Of a DNA stretch of 64,000 nt, positions 18,933 through 29,634 are shown piece by piece (the first letter of the stretch is position 1; every line of letters starts with the position of its first letter). The notes below the pieces were generated by a model that saw only the letters and a program-made list of their open reading frames with translations, did no database searches and was not told the DNA's origin. Source of the stretch: Azoarcus olearius. Its GTDB lineage: Bacteria > Pseudomonadota > Gammaproteobacteria > Burkholderiales > Rhodocyclaceae. The stretch is taken from assembly GCF_001682385.1 (NCBI RefSeq), contig NZ_CP016210.1, positions 558,001-622,000 of the forward strand, read 5' to 3'. The translations under genes and the position numbers were made by a program.

Positions 18933-19784
18933 TCAGGCCGCCTGCGCCAGCGGCAGGCCGGCGAGGTCGCGCAGGTCGGCGTCGATCACGGTAAGGCCGA
19001 GGCGCGCACAGAAGCGCTTTTCCTTGTCGTTGGCACCGGGGATCAGCGCCCAGCCGGACGGCTGTGCCGCGCTGAAGATGATGTCCGACAGCAGCATGCG
19101 CTGGGTGTCGCGGTTCAGGCGCATGCCGGCGACGAGGTACTTGAGGCCGACGCGGCGGGTCTTGAGGAAGCCGGGGATGGCGAAGCCGCCCATCAGTTCG
19201 GTGATGTAGTCGACGAAGTCGGCGTCGGACGCGATCCAGTTGCCTTCCGGCCAGGGGGTGCCGCAGGGCTTGAACAGGATGGGCGCGGCCGGGTCGATCG
19301 CGCTCTCGTCGACCGCGGCGCTGTATTTCTCGCCGTCGTACTTGTACAGCTTGTAGCGGTAGGCAGTGCCGGCGATGCGGGCGACGCCGACGATCAGCGT
19401 GTGCGGGCGGCCGGCGTAGAGCTTCTGCAGGCCGGTGTCGCGGTTGATGTCGACGATATAGGGCAGCTTCTGCTCGGCCAGCCAGCGGTGCAGCGCGGCT
19501 TCGCTCCAGCCGTTGTCGCCGTAGGTCTGCTCCAGCCAGCGGTTGACCGCGCTGCGGCCGCGCTTGAGTTCGACGTTCATCGCCGCACGCGGGAACTCGT
19601 ACATCAGCCGCGGCGCCATCGGCTGGCCGTTGTTGAGCGACAGGATCAGTTCGTCGCTGGTGGCGGGAATCTTGATGCCCTTGGTGGCGTGGGTGACGTC
19701 GGCAAGCGCCTCGGCACCGATGAAGGGCACCACCTCGCCGGCGGCAAGGCCGGCCTTGATCTGTTCGAAGACTGCTTCGTTCAT
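18933..19784 (-). CDS. SIR2-like domain protein of the nif regulon
   Basis: A 283-residue protein. VPFIGAEAL near residue 19 resembles the glycine-rich NAD-binding start of SIR2 folds. YIVDINRDTGLQKLY near 110 and ILFKPCGTP near 168 sit where SIR2 proteins have the TNYD and LHG motifs. No zinc-binding cysteine pairs are seen, so this is a SIR2-like Rossmann protein rather than a classical deacetylase. ATG 19784 follows an AAGGAAG box; the in-frame start at 19841 lies in the promoter. It is first in an operon with bacteriohemerythrin and just downstream of draT. An NAD-linked role near the NAD-using DraT is possible but unproven. Confidence 0.7.
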   Translation of the reverse strand: MNEAVFEQIKAGLAAGEVVPFIGAEALADVTHATKGIKIPATSDELILSLNNGQPMAPRLMYEFPRAAMNVELKRGRSAVNRWLEQTYGDNGWSEAALHRWLAEQKLPYIVDINRDTGLQKLYAGRPHTLIVGVARIAGTAYRYKLYKYDGEKYSAAVDESAIDPAAPILFKPCGTPWPEGNWIASDADFVDYITELMGGFAIPGFLKTRRVGLKYLVAGMRLNRDTQRMLLSDIIFSAAQPSGWALIPGANDKEKRFCARLGLTVIDADLRDLAGLPLAQAA

Positions 19785-19843
19785 GGGAGCTTCCTTGTCG
19801 AGTCGGTCGGAGCGGGCGTTGCGCCCGGTTCGATCCGACAAGG

Positions 19844-19859
19844 CGCAAGAACGATGCCA
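19844..19859 (-). promoter_or_regulatory. sigma-54 promoter of the SIR2-like/hemerythrin operon
   Basis: On the minus strand TGGCATCGTTCTTGCG, GG and GC separated by 10 bases. The transcript should start near 19833, leaving a leader of about 50 bases before ATG 19784. Confidence 0.82.
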
Positions 19860-19953
19860 TTGCGCGCAAGGCCGGGAACGGCGCGGAAAACGGGACGATT
19901 ACGGGGGCGGGCGCGGCGGCGCAGCGAGGGATGTCGGCGTTGTCGGGCGCGCT

Positions 19954-19969
19954 TGTCGCGAATGCGACA
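19954..19969. promoter_or_regulatory. NifA upstream activator site for the SIR2-like operon
   Basis: A perfect TGT-N10-ACA site, about 97 bases upstream of the -24 element and just past the draT stop. It sits between two minus-strand genes, which supports an independent downstream transcription unit. Confidence 0.83.
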
Positions 19970-19980
19970 GCGGCACGGTG

Positions 19981-21958
<1,978 letters not shown>

Positions 21959-21993
21959 GTCAGCCTCGTTCGAGCAAGTCTCTACCGAGTGCA

Positions 21994-22019
21994 TCCGGCC
22001 GCGGTTCGCCGCGGCCGGA
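21994..22019 (+). promoter_or_regulatory. nifH-nifD intercistronic hairpin
   Basis: An 11-bp perfect GC-rich stem (21994-22004 with 22009-22019) with a TTCG loop and no T-run. It is likely an RNA-stabilising or processing element that keeps nifH mRNA in excess of nifDK. Confidence 0.6.
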
Positions 22020-22079
22020 CTTGAATCCCGTCTTGAGTGTCGTGCACAGATTGGTGCCGGCATGAAAAGGAGAAGCAAG

Positions 22080-23555
22080 ATGTCGAACCTGACCCGTGAA
22101 GAAACCGACGCCCTCATCCAGGAGGTGCTGGAGGTTTATCCCGAGAAGGCCAAGAAGGATCGCGCCAAGCACCTGGCGGTCAACGATCAGAGCATCACCC
22201 AGTCGAAGAAGTGCATCACCTCCAACCGCAAGTCCCTGCCGGGTGTCATGACCATCCGTGGTTGCGCCTACGCCGGTTCGCGCGGCGTGGTGTGGGGTCC
22301 GGTCAAGGACATGATCCACATCTCGCACGGCCCGGTTGGCTGTGGCCAATACTCCCGTGGCGGCCGCCGCAACTACTACGTCGGCACCACCGGCGTGAAC
22401 ACCTTCGCCGAAATGAACTTCACCTCCGACTTCCAGGAGAAGGACATCGTTTTCGGCGGTGACAAGAAGCTCGCCCAGGCCATGGCCGAAATCGAGCAGC
22501 TGTTCCCCCTGAACAAGGGTATCTCGGTCCAGTCCGAGTGCCCGATCGGCCTGATCGGCGACGACATCGAAGCCGTCTCCAAGAAGGCTGCCGCGCAGTA
22601 CAACAAGGTTGTCGTGCCGGTCCGCTGCGAAGGCTTCCGTGGCGTGTCCCAGTCCCTGGGCCACCACATTGCCAACGACGCGATCCGTGACTACGTCCTG
22701 TCGAACCGCGACGGCAAGGAATTCGAAAGCACCCCGTACGACGTCACCATCATCGGCGACTACAACATCGGCGGCGACGCCTGGGCTTCCCGTATCTTCC
22801 TCGAAGAAATGGGCCTGCGCGTGATCGCCCAGTGGTCCGGTGACGGCACCATCGCCGAAATGGAGAACACCCCGAAGGCGAAGCTGAACCTCCTCCACTG
22901 CTACCGCTCGATGAACTACATCAGCCGTCACATGGAAGAGAAGTACGGGATTCCCTGGATGGAGTACAACTTCTTCGGCCCGACCAAGATCGAAGAATCG
23001 CTCCGCCGCATCGCCGCCTTCTTCGACGACTCGATCAAGGCCAAGTGCGAGGAAGTCATCGCCAAGTACAAGCCGATGATGCAAGCCGTCATCGACAAGT
23101 ACAAGCCGCGCCTCCAGGGCAAGCGCGTCATGCTCTACATCGGTGGCCTGCGTCCGCGTCACGTCATCGGCGCGTACGAAGACCTCGGCATGGAAGTCGT
23201 GGGCACGGGTTATGAGTTCGCCCACAACGACGACTACGACCGCACCATCCAGGAAATGGGCAATGCGACCCTGCTGTACGACGACGTCACCGGCTTCGAG
23301 CTGGAAGAGTTCGTCAAGCGCATCAAGCCCGACCTCGTCGGTTCCGGCATCAAGGAAAAGTACATCTATCAAAAGATGGGCATTCCCTTCCGTCAGATGC
23401 ACAGCTGGGACTACTCCGGTCCGTATCACGGTTATGACGGTTTCGCGATCTTCGCGCGCGACATGGACATGACCCTGAACAACCCGTGCTGGGGCAAGCA
23501 GACCCCGCCGTGGAAGAAGACCGAAGCGACCGAGGACGTGAAGGCTGCCGCCTGA
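22080..23555 (+). CDS. nifD: NifD, nitrogenase MoFe protein alpha chain
   Basis: The alpha subunit of the alpha2-beta2 MoFe protein, which holds FeMo-co, the site of N2 reduction. The 491-residue protein has P-cluster ligands C62, C88 and C154. The FeMo-co ligands are C274 (HCYRSMNY) and H441 (MHSWDY). The start at 22080 follows AAGGAGAAGCAAG. It is a conventional Mo-nitrogenase; no inserts or losses are seen. It is separated from nifH by 121 bases and from nifK by 103 bases, each gap containing a strong hairpin. Confidence 0.99.
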   Translation: MSNLTREETDALIQEVLEVYPEKAKKDRAKHLAVNDQSITQSKKCITSNRKSLPGVMTIRGCAYAGSRGVVWGPVKDMIHISHGPVGCGQYSRGGRRNYYVGTTGVNTFAEMNFTSDFQEKDIVFGGDKKLAQAMAEIEQLFPLNKGISVQSECPIGLIGDDIEAVSKKAAAQYNKVVVPVRCEGFRGVSQSLGHHIANDAIRDYVLSNRDGKEFESTPYDVTIIGDYNIGGDAWASRIFLEEMGLRVIAQWSGDGTIAEMENTPKAKLNLLHCYRSMNYISRHMEEKYGIPWMEYNFFGPTKIEESLRRIAAFFDDSIKAKCEEVIAKYKPMMQAVIDKYKPRLQGKRVMLYIGGLRPRHVIGAYEDLGMEVVGTGYEFAHNDDYDRTIQEMGNATLLYDDVTGFELEEFVKRIKPDLVGSGIKEKYIYQKMGIPFRQMHSWDYSGPYHGYDGFAIFARDMDMTLNNPCWGKQTPPWKKTEATEDVKAAA

Positions 23556-23571
23556 TCGACCTTCCGGATGG

Positions 23572-23601
23572 ACCTGGTGCGCCGGGGTCGGCGCACCAGG
23601 T
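23572..23601 (+). promoter_or_regulatory. nifD-nifK intercistronic hairpin
   Basis: A 12-bp perfect stem (23572-23583 with 23590-23601) and a 6-base loop, 17 bases after the nifD stop, without a T-run. It probably shapes mRNA stability or processing. Confidence 0.58.
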
Positions 23602-23658
23602 ATCGAATGCACTCAAGCCCGTGTCCACAGATTGCTGGCCGGGTTAAGGAGCTGAAAA

Positions 23659-25227
23659 ATGCAAGCCGTAGACGATATCAAGCCGTGTTACCCGCTGTTC
23701 CGTGACGACGACTACAAGGAAAACCTGAAGCGCAAGCAGGACCTGTACGAAGAGCGCGTTCCGGCCGACAAGATCGCCGAAACCTTCGAATGGACCACCT
23801 CGAAGGAATACCAGGAACTGAACTTCAAGCGCGAAGCGATCACCATCAACCCCGCCAAGGCCTGCCAGCCGCTGGGCGCGGTGCTGTGCTCGCTGGGCTT
23901 CAAGAACACGATGCCCTACGTGCATGGTTCGCAGGGTTGCGTGGCCTACTTCCGCACCTACTTCAACCGTCACTTCAAGGAGCCGGTGTCCTGCGTGTCC
24001 GACTCCATGACGGAAGATGCGGCGGTGTTCGGCGGCCAGAAGAACATGTTCGACGGCCTGGAAAACGCCAAGGCGATCTACAAGCCGGACATGATCGCGG
24101 TCTCCACCACCTGCATGGCCGAGGTGATCGGTGACGACTTGAACGCCTTCATCAACAACGCGAAGAAGGCCGGTCACGTTCCGCAGGAATACCCGGTTCC
24201 GTTCGCCCACACCCCGTCCTTCGTCGGCAGCCACACCACCGGCTGGGACAACATGTGGGAAGGCATCGCGCGCTTCTTCACGCTGAACAAGATGGAAGGC
24301 AAGGTTGTCGGCAGCAACGGCAAGCTGAACTTCGTGCCGGGCTTCGAAACCTACCTGGGCAACTACCGCGTCATCAAGCGCATGATGGGCCAGATGGGTG
24401 TCGACGCCACCGTGCTGTCCGATCCGAGCGAAGTGCTGGATACCCCGTCCGACGGCGAATTCCGCATGTACTCGGGCGGCACCACGATGGACGAGATGTC
24501 CGATGCGCCGAACGCGCTCAACACCATCGTGCTGCAGCCGTGGCAACTTGAGAAGTCCAAGAAGTTCGTGGAAACCGTGTGGAACCACGACGTGCCCAAG
24601 CTCAACATCCCGATGGGCCTGGACTGGACCGACGAGTTCCTGATGAAGGTCTCCGAGATCACCGGCAAGGCGATTCCGGAAGAGCTGGCGCTCGAGCGTG
24701 GCCGCCTGGTCGACATGATGCAGGACTCCCACACCTGGCTGCACGGCAAGAAGTTCGCCCTGTACGGCGACCCCGACTTCGTGCTCGGCCTGACCAAGAT
24801 CCTGCTCGAACTCGGCGCGGAACCGATCCACATCCTGTCGAACAACGCCAACAAGCGTTGGGGCAAGGCGGTGCAGAAGGTGCTCGACGGCTACAAGCAC
24901 GGCGCCAACTGCAAGGTGTATGTCGGCAACGACCTGTGGCACATGCGCTCGCTGTGCTTCACCGAGAAGCCGGACTTCCTGATCGGCAACTCGTACGGCA
25001 AGTACATCCAGCGTGACACGGTGTTCAAGGGCAAGGAATTCGAGGTTCCGCTGATCCGCCTCGGCTTCCCGATCTTCGACCGCCACCACCTGCACCGCAT
25101 GACCACCCTGGGCTACGAAGGCGCGATGTATGTGCTGACCACCCTGGTGAACGCCGTCCTCGAGCGTCTGGACGACGAAACCCGCGGCATGGGTACCACC
25201 GACTACAACTACGACCTCGTTCGCTAA
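23659..25227 (+). CDS. nifK: NifK, nitrogenase MoFe protein beta chain
   Basis: The beta subunit of the MoFe protein, which completes the P-cluster at the alpha-beta interface. The 522-residue protein has ligands C69, C94 and C152, in the conserved segments PAKACQPLGA, GSQGCVAYFRT and STTCMAEVIGDD. Length is standard for Group I MoFe beta chains with the extended N-terminus. GGAGCTG lies upstream of ATG 23659. It is followed by a terminator-like hairpin and then nifT. Confidence 0.99.
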   Translation: MQAVDDIKPCYPLFRDDDYKENLKRKQDLYEERVPADKIAETFEWTTSKEYQELNFKREAITINPAKACQPLGAVLCSLGFKNTMPYVHGSQGCVAYFRTYFNRHFKEPVSCVSDSMTEDAAVFGGQKNMFDGLENAKAIYKPDMIAVSTTCMAEVIGDDLNAFINNAKKAGHVPQEYPVPFAHTPSFVGSHTTGWDNMWEGIARFFTLNKMEGKVVGSNGKLNFVPGFETYLGNYRVIKRMMGQMGVDATVLSDPSEVLDTPSDGEFRMYSGGTTMDEMSDAPNALNTIVLQPWQLEKSKKFVETVWNHDVPKLNIPMGLDWTDEFLMKVSEITGKAIPEELALERGRLVDMMQDSHTWLHGKKFALYGDPDFVLGLTKILLELGAEPIHILSNNANKRWGKAVQKVLDGYKHGANCKVYVGNDLWHMRSLCFTEKPDFLIGNSYGKYIQRDTVFKGKEFEVPLIRLGFPIFDRHHLHRMTTLGYEGAMYVLTTLVNAVLERLDDETRGMGTTDYNYDLVR

Positions 25228-25238
25228 TCAGCGATCAC

Positions 25239-25267
25239 GGGACGGGCGCCTTCGCGGCACCCGTCCC
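25239..25267 (+). terminator. hairpin after nifK
   Basis: An 8-bp stem plus a 3-bp inner stem with one mismatch (25239-25250 with 25256-25267), followed by GCTTTC. It is likely a partial terminator reducing transcription into nifT and the genes beyond. Confidence 0.6.
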
Positions 25268-25333
25268 GCTTTCACGTTTGCGAACCCTGCATGCGGGCGT
25301 CATCGTGTCCGCGCGCGTAATTGGAGATGAGTT

Positions 25334-25558
25334 GTGGCCAATATCATGATCCGCAAGACCGCCAGTGGTGGGCTTTCGTTCTACCTGCCCAAGCGCGACC
25401 TCGAGGATGACATCGTCTCCATCGAGTTCGACCAGCCCGACAAGTGGGGCGGTGCGCTCAAGCTGCTCAACGGCGGTGAGTACTACGTCGAGCCGCTCGA
25501 AGCGCCTCCCAAGCTGCCGATCACGGTGCGCGCCAAGCGTGTGGATGCGCCCGAATAA
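25334..25558 (+). CDS. nifT: NifT/FixU family protein
   Basis: A 74-residue protein of the NifT/FixU family (MIRKTASGGLSFYLPKRDLE, then WGGALKLLNGGEYYVEP). NifT is almost always downstream of nifDK; its role is minor and undefined, perhaps in MoFe maturation. The start is GTG 25334, with TTGGAGATGA just before it. The internal ATG at residue 5 is an unlikely start because it would shorten the conserved N-terminus. Confidence 0.93.
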   Translation: MANIMIRKTASGGLSFYLPKRDLEDDIVSIEFDQPDKWGGALKLLNGGEYYVEPLEAPPKLPITVRAKRVDAPE

Positions 25559-25584
25559 GGGCGCGTTTTCCAGGAGAAGGAATC

Positions 25585-25788
25585 ATGGCTCTGAAGATTG
25601 TGCTGGACGAATGCACGTCCTGTGGTGACTGCAAGCCCGTCTGCCCGACCAAGTCGATCACCGACAAGGGCGGCATTTTCAAGATCAACAAGGACACCTG
25701 TACCGAGTGCGAGGGCGATTTCGACGAGCCCCAGTGCCTGGCGGTCTGTCCCGCTGGTGACGCCTGTATCGTGCCGCTCGCGGCCTGA
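25585..25788 (+). CDS. small 2[4Fe-4S] nif ferredoxin
   Basis: A 67-residue ferredoxin with CTSCGDCKPVCP and CTECEGDFDEPQCLAVCP, the same Alvin-like pattern as the ferredoxin after nifB but with no C-terminal tail. It follows nifT by 26 bases with an AGGAGAAGG box. It is probably an electron carrier for nitrogenase or cofactor synthesis. The likely end of the nifHDK-T transcript lies just downstream, where an intrinsic terminator occurs. Confidence 0.92.
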   Translation: MALKIVLDECTSCGDCKPVCPTKSITDKGGIFKINKDTCTECEGDFDEPQCLAVCPAGDACIVPLAA

Positions 25789-25797
25789 TGCGAAAAA

Positions 25798-25828
25798 GGA
25801 GCCGCGCGTGCGCGGCTCCCTGTTTTTT
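25798..25828 (+). terminator. intrinsic terminator after the nifT-linked ferredoxin
   Basis: A 9-bp GC stem (25798-25806 with 25811-25819) followed by CTG and six Ts, a near-ideal Rho-independent terminator. No promoter is visible between it and nafY, so some read-through must feed the next genes. Confidence 0.88.
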
Positions 25829-25870
25829 GTAGCCCGCGTATCCCACGCCCGAATTCCCATGAGGCTCGTC

Positions 25871-26593
25871 ATGAATACCGCTAGCCCGACCGGAAGTCCC
25901 GTCACCCGGGAAGCCGCCCTGCGTATCGCGATGGCAGCACGCGCGCTGCCCGGTGTCGAGGTCGTCGCCTTCGTGCGCGCGCTCGGCGACCGCCTGGGGC
26001 TGCCTGTCACCGACGAAAAGCTCGCCCGCGTCACCGTCGAGGATCTGAAGGCCCTGCTGCAGGGCGACGAGATCGTCGATCCGGGAGTCGAGTCGTCGGC
26101 GCTCAAGGCCGCCGTGCGTTTTCTGTGGGGCGAAGGCCTCGATGACGGCCAACCCGCCCCCGATGCCGACGTGCCTGCCGCCGAGGGCGCGCTGAAGGTG
26201 GCGGTGGCCTCGAACACCGGCGAACTGCTCGACGGCCACTTTGGCTCCTGCGCGCGTTTCCTGGTTTATCAGGTCAGTGAGGAAGGCGTCTGGCTGATCG
26301 ACGTGCGCTCCACCGAGGGCACCGACGACGCCGACGACCGCAATGTCGCGCGCGCCGCCTTGATCAACGATTGTCATCTCGCCTACATGCAATCGATCGG
26401 CGGCCCGGCCGCGGCCAAGATCGTGCGCGCCGGCATTCACCCGGTGAAGTTCCCGGTCGGCGGCGAAGCCCGCCAGGTGCTTGCACAGCTGCAGGGCACG
26501 CTGAAGCGCCCGCCGCCGTGGCTGGCCAAGGTGCTGGGCCGTGAAGCGCCCAGCCTCGCGCAGTTCACTTCCGACGAGGAGGCCGAAGCATGA
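25871..26593 (+). CDS. nafY: NafY-type apodinitrogenase/FeMo-co binding protein
   Basis: NafY (gamma protein) holds apo-MoFe protein and carries FeMo-co to it. The 240-residue protein has an N-terminal helical domain (about 10-95) and a C-terminal NifX/NifB-like cofactor-binding domain (about 105-215). That domain starts with LKVAVASNTGELLDGHFGSC and has a NDCHLAYMQSIGGPAAAKIV segment. The cofactor-ligand histidine is probably in DGHFG. ATG 25871 is preferred because ATGAGG lies 6 bases before it; ATG 25859 is possible. It overlaps the next gene by 4 bases. Confidence 0.88.
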   Translation: MNTASPTGSPVTREAALRIAMAARALPGVEVVAFVRALGDRLGLPVTDEKLARVTVEDLKALLQGDEIVDPGVESSALKAAVRFLWGEGLDDGQPAPDADVPAAEGALKVAVASNTGELLDGHFGSCARFLVYQVSEEGVWLIDVRSTEGTDDADDRNVARAALINDCHLAYMQSIGGPAAAKIVRAGIHPVKFPVGGEARQVLAQLQGTLKRPPPWLAKVLGREAPSLAQFTSDEEAEA

Positions 26594-26862
26594 TCAACGA
26601 TGAACTGCTGGGCACCGTCGCCGGGCTGGTGAAGGAGCAGGGCGCCAGCGAGCAGCTGGTCAGCGCGCTGCGGGTGCGCTGGCCCAACCTGCGCTTCACC
26701 TATTGTTCCGACGACGACATGCCGCCGCGTCTGTCGCCGGCGCTCGCCGGCGAGGGCTTCAATCTCTACCTGATCGCCAACGGCGACCATTGCCTCGCAC
26801 TGACAAAGGATCCCGCGGTTGCGATCGGCGTCGTGGTTGCCGAGGTCATGGCCGACGAATAA
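26590..26862 (+). CDS. small conserved nif-cluster protein after nafY
   Basis: A 90-residue soluble protein coupled to nafY by an ATGA overlap. It has a helical N-terminus (about 1-28), a central YCSDDDMPPR segment and a beta-rich GFNLYLIANGDHCLAL segment. I do not recognise a characterised family, although small proteins of this kind (possibly DUF6129) occur at this place in betaproteobacterial nif clusters. Its coupling to nafY suggests a job in FeMo-co delivery. It is followed by an intrinsic terminator. Confidence 0.75.
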   Translation: MINDELLGTVAGLVKEQGASEQLVSALRVRWPNLRFTYCSDDDMPPRLSPALAGEGFNLYLIANGDHCLALTKDPAVAIGVVVAEVMADE

Positions 26863-26883
26863 GCGCGATTTCGCCTTTTCCAG

Positions 26884-26914
26884 GGCCGCCGTCCTTCAGG
26901 ACTGCGGCCTTTTT
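26884..26914 (+). terminator. intrinsic terminator ending the nifH-nafY region
   Basis: A 10-bp stem with one mismatch (26884-26894 with 26899-26909), a TTCA loop and five Ts. It cleanly separates the nif genes from the chemoreceptor gene. Confidence 0.88.
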
Positions 26915-26977
26915 GATGCTTGCCGTTTCGCTGTACACGGCGGGTTCGGGATGCTGGCGGAGTTGGATTTCGCTAAC

Positions 26978-27004
26978 TAAAGTCAGATCAGCGCCAGCCG
27001 TAGA
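26978..27004 (+). promoter_or_regulatory. sigma-28 (FliA) promoter of the chemoreceptor gene
   Basis: TAAAGTCA, 11 bases, GCCGTAGA closely matches the flagellar sigma consensus TAAAGTTT-N11-GCCGATAA. The transcript should start near 27013, leaving a leader of about 48 bases with GGAG before ATG 27061. Confidence 0.8.
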
Positions 27005-27060
27005 CGAGAGCAAGTTTAGGGCGCATCCTGCGGCCCCGCGAAGTGCTCGGAGTTCCCATC

Positions 27061-28692
27061 ATGCTCAACAGCCTCAGGTTGAGGACGCGCATCGGCCTGC
27101 TTGTCGCCGCCGCCCTTGTCGGTCTGATCATCACCAATCTGTTCGCCGCGATGGCGGTCAAGCGCGACCTGCTCGAAGGGCGGCAACTCCAGCTTGTCTC
27201 GGTCATGCACGCGGCCAAGCGCGTCGTGGTGCAGTTCCATGACCAGGCCGCCAAGGGCATGATCACCGAAGATGAAGCCAAGGAGCGCGCTGCCGCGATG
27301 CTTGCCGGATTGCGCTACGGCGGGGCGGATGGCATGGCCGAATATTTCTTCATTTGGGATATGGAGGGGCGCTCGGTGATGCACCCGTTCCGGCCTGAAT
27401 GGAAGGGGCAGAGCAAGCTCGATTTGCTCGATGGCGACGGGCGGCCGCTGGTCAGGCGGACTCTCGAGGCGGCCGCTGGCAGTGGCTTTGTCGACGTCAG
27501 CTTTCCGCGGCCGGGTGGTACCGTGCCGGTGCCGAAACTGTTGCATGCCTCGAGCTACGCCCCGTGGGGCTGGGTGATCGGGACCGGCGCCTATATCGAC
27601 GACGTGGACGCCCAGGTAGGGTCCCGTCTGCTGACTGATTTGTCCTTCGGCGCGCTGGTGATCGCGATCATGATCGTGATCGCGGTGTTGGTGGGCCGTT
27701 CCATCCTCAAGCAGATCGGCGGCGAGCCGGCCGAGGCGCTGGGGCTGATGGAGCGCGCGGCGGGCGGCGACCTCACGGTGGAGCTGCGCGGCGCGCCCAA
27801 GGGCAGCCTGCTGGATGGACTGGGCCGCATGCTGCAGTCGATCCGCGACATGGTGAGCCAGATCTCGGGCGGCGCCGCGCAGCTCAAGGGCAATGCCGAC
27901 AACATCGTGCATGCGTCGCAGCAGGTGGCCGAGGCGGCGCACCGCCAGGCCGATGCGACGTCGTCGATGGCGGCGGCGATCGAGCAGATGACGGTGTCGA
28001 TCAACCACATCTCCGACAGCGCCCGCGACACGGAAAGCAATTCCTCCAGCGCCGCGGCGCTGGCCGAAGGCGGCGAGGCCAAGGTCACCCATGCCACCGA
28101 GGAGATGCAGCGCATCGCCGGCTCGGTGGCCGAGGCCGCGCAGAAGATCCGCACGCTGGAAAGCCGCGCCGGCGAGATTTCGTCGATCGCCAACGTCATC
28201 AAGGAGATCGCGGCCCAGACCAACCTGCTGGCGCTCAACGCGGCGATCGAGGCCGCCCGCGCCGGCGAGCAGGGCCGCGGCTTTGCGGTGGTGGCCGACG
28301 AGGTGCGCGGGCTGGCCGAACGGACCGCGGCGGCCACGGTGCAGATCGAGCAGATGATCGGCGCGATCCAGTCCGAAACCGCGACCGCGGTGGCGGCGAT
28401 GGATCACACGCTGCCGCAGGTGGCGCGCGGCGTCGATCTTGCCCAGGAGGCCGCCCAGTCCTTGCGCGAGATTCGTGGGGGCGCCGGCATGACGCTGTCG
28501 CGCATCCGCGACGTCGCGCTGGCGACGCGTGAACAGAGCACCGCAAGCAACGCAATCGCGCAGCAGGTCGAGAGCATCGCGCAGATGGTGGAGGAAACCA
28601 GCGCCTCGATGCAGCAGACCGCGAGTTCCGCACGCGAGCTGGAGCGGATCGCCGAAGCGCTGCACGCGATGGTGGGACGTTTCCGCCACTGA
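27061..28692 (+). CDS. methyl-accepting chemotaxis protein with single Cache domain
   Basis: A 543-residue transmembrane chemoreceptor. It has a membrane helix (about 12-32), a periplasmic sCache_2-type sensor (about 35-190; [16 protein letters not shown] and [16 protein letters not shown] are typical), and a second helix (about 197-218). HAMP-like and signalling domains follow, with the hairpin tip [22 protein letters not shown]-type sequence near 390 and [12 protein letters not shown]. No CheR-binding pentapeptide ends the protein. ATG 27061 has GGAG 8 bases upstream; 27043 is an alternative. Its FliA-type promoter puts it in the motility regulon although it sits inside the nif island. The ligand is unknown. 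Confidence 0.93.
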   Translation: MLNSLRLRTRIGLLVAAALVGLIITNLFAAMAVKRDLLEGRQLQLVSVMHAAKRVVVQFHDQAAKGMITEDEAKERAAAMLAGLRYGGADGMAEYFFIWDMEGRSVMHPFRPEWKGQSKLDLLDGDGRPLVRRTLEAAAGSGFVDVSFPRPGGTVPVPKLLHASSYAPWGWVIGTGAYIDDVDAQVGSRLLTDLSFGALVIAIMIVIAVLVGRSILKQIGGEPAEALGLMERAAGGDLTVELRGAPKGSLLDGLGRMLQSIRDMVSQISGGAAQLKGNADNIVHASQQVAEAAHRQADATSSMAAAIEQMTVSINHISDSARDTESNSSSAAALAEGGEAKVTHATEEMQRIAGSVAEAAQKIRTLESRAGEISSIANVIKEIAAQTNLLALNAAIEAARAGEQGRGFAVVADEVRGLAERTAAATVQIEQMIGAIQSETATAVAAMDHTLPQVARGVDLAQEAAQSLREIRGGAGMTLSRIRDVALATREQSTASNAIAQQVESIAQMVEETSASMQQTASSARELERIAEALHAMVGRFRH

Positions 28693-28726
28693 CGGCGGAA
28701 CCCGGCGCGGCGCGGCGCAAAAAACA

Positions 28727-28757
28727 AAGGGAGGCGCTCCTAGCGGAGGCCTCCCTT
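28727..28757. terminator. bidirectional terminator between chemoreceptor and nifM
   Basis: A 9-bp outer stem (28727-28735 with 28749-28757) plus an inner CTCC/GGAG stem. It is preceded by an A-run and followed by TTGTCGTTT, so it can end transcripts from both convergent genes. Confidence 0.82.
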
Positions 28758-28776
28758 GTCGTTTGCGGCGCGTGCG

Positions 28777-29634
28777 TCAGTTGGTCGCCACCGCCTCCGC
28801 CGTGGTGCGCTTGAGCAGTTCGGTCAGCCAGCGGCGCGCATCCTTGCGGCCGCGCTCGGCGGTGAGCTGCTGGCGCAGCGATTCCGACACCTCGGCGAAG
28901 CTCAGCACCCGTTCGGGCTGGATCGCGTCGCAGCGCAGCAGATGAAAGCCGATCTCCGACTCGACGACGCCGGACAACTGGCCCGCCTTCATCTCGAACA
29001 GCACCGCGTCGAGTTCCGGATACAGCGTGCCGCGCGGCAGTTCGCCGAGCAGGCCGCCGTTGAGCGCGGTGGGGCACTCGGAGTGCTTCATCGCCTGTTC
29101 CTCGAAACGCTCCGGCTTGTTGTTGAGGCGCTTGCAGATTTCGTGGATGCGGCGGCTGGCGACCTCGCGGCGGTTATCCGGATAGGCGTCGTTGATCGTC
29201 ACCAGGATGTGGCGCACGGTGCGGCGTTCCGGCGCGCGGAAGCGGTCGACATGGGCGTAGTAGAAGATCTCCGCCTCGGTTTCATCGACCGACCCGGCGC
29301 GGGCGCCGACGCGCTCCATCACTGCTTCCACCAGCAGGTCGCGCTGCAGTGCCGCGGTGAGGCCGGGCAGGTCCAGCCCCGCCGCCTCCAGCTCGAGCGC
29401 GAAGGCGCCTTCGTCCTCGTAGCGGCCGCGGATTTCGCCCACGGCCTTGTCCACCGCGCCCTCGGCGAGGCACACGCCCTGCGCTTCGCTGCTCGCCAGC
29501 ACCACCGATTCGATCTCGGTGTAGCGCCGCGCCACCGCCTTCACGCGCGCGTTCTCGGCGTCGTCGAGCGCGCCCGGGCTTTTGCTGAACAGCGCCAGCG
29601 CGGCCTTGAGTTCGTAATACACCTGCGCGCTCAT
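28777..29634 (-). CDS. nifM: NifM, parvulin-type peptidyl-prolyl isomerase for NifH maturation
   Basis: NifM is needed to make active Fe protein and acts as a peptidyl-prolyl cis-trans isomerase. The 285-residue protein has a helical N-terminal half. The C-terminal parvulin domain (about 140-250) has VRHILVTINDAY, HSECPTALNGGLLGELPRGTLYPELDAVLFEM-type features and SEIGFHLLRCD. Length is near that of Azotobacter NifM. The ATG at 29634 overlaps the nifZ stop by 4 bases. It is the last gene of the long iscA-nifUSV operon. Confidence 0.94.
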   Translation of the reverse strand: MSAQVYYELKAALALFSKSPGALDDAENARVKAVARRYTEIESVVLASSEAQGVCLAEGAVDKAVGEIRGRYEDEGAFALELEAAGLDLPGLTAALQRDLLVEAVMERVGARAGSVDETEAEIFYYAHVDRFRAPERRTVRHILVTINDAYPDNRREVASRRIHEICKRLNNKPERFEEQAMKHSECPTALNGGLLGELPRGTLYPELDAVLFEMKAGQLSGVVESEIGFHLLRCDAIQPERVLSFAEVSESLRQQLTAERGRKDARRWLTELLKRTTAEAVATN

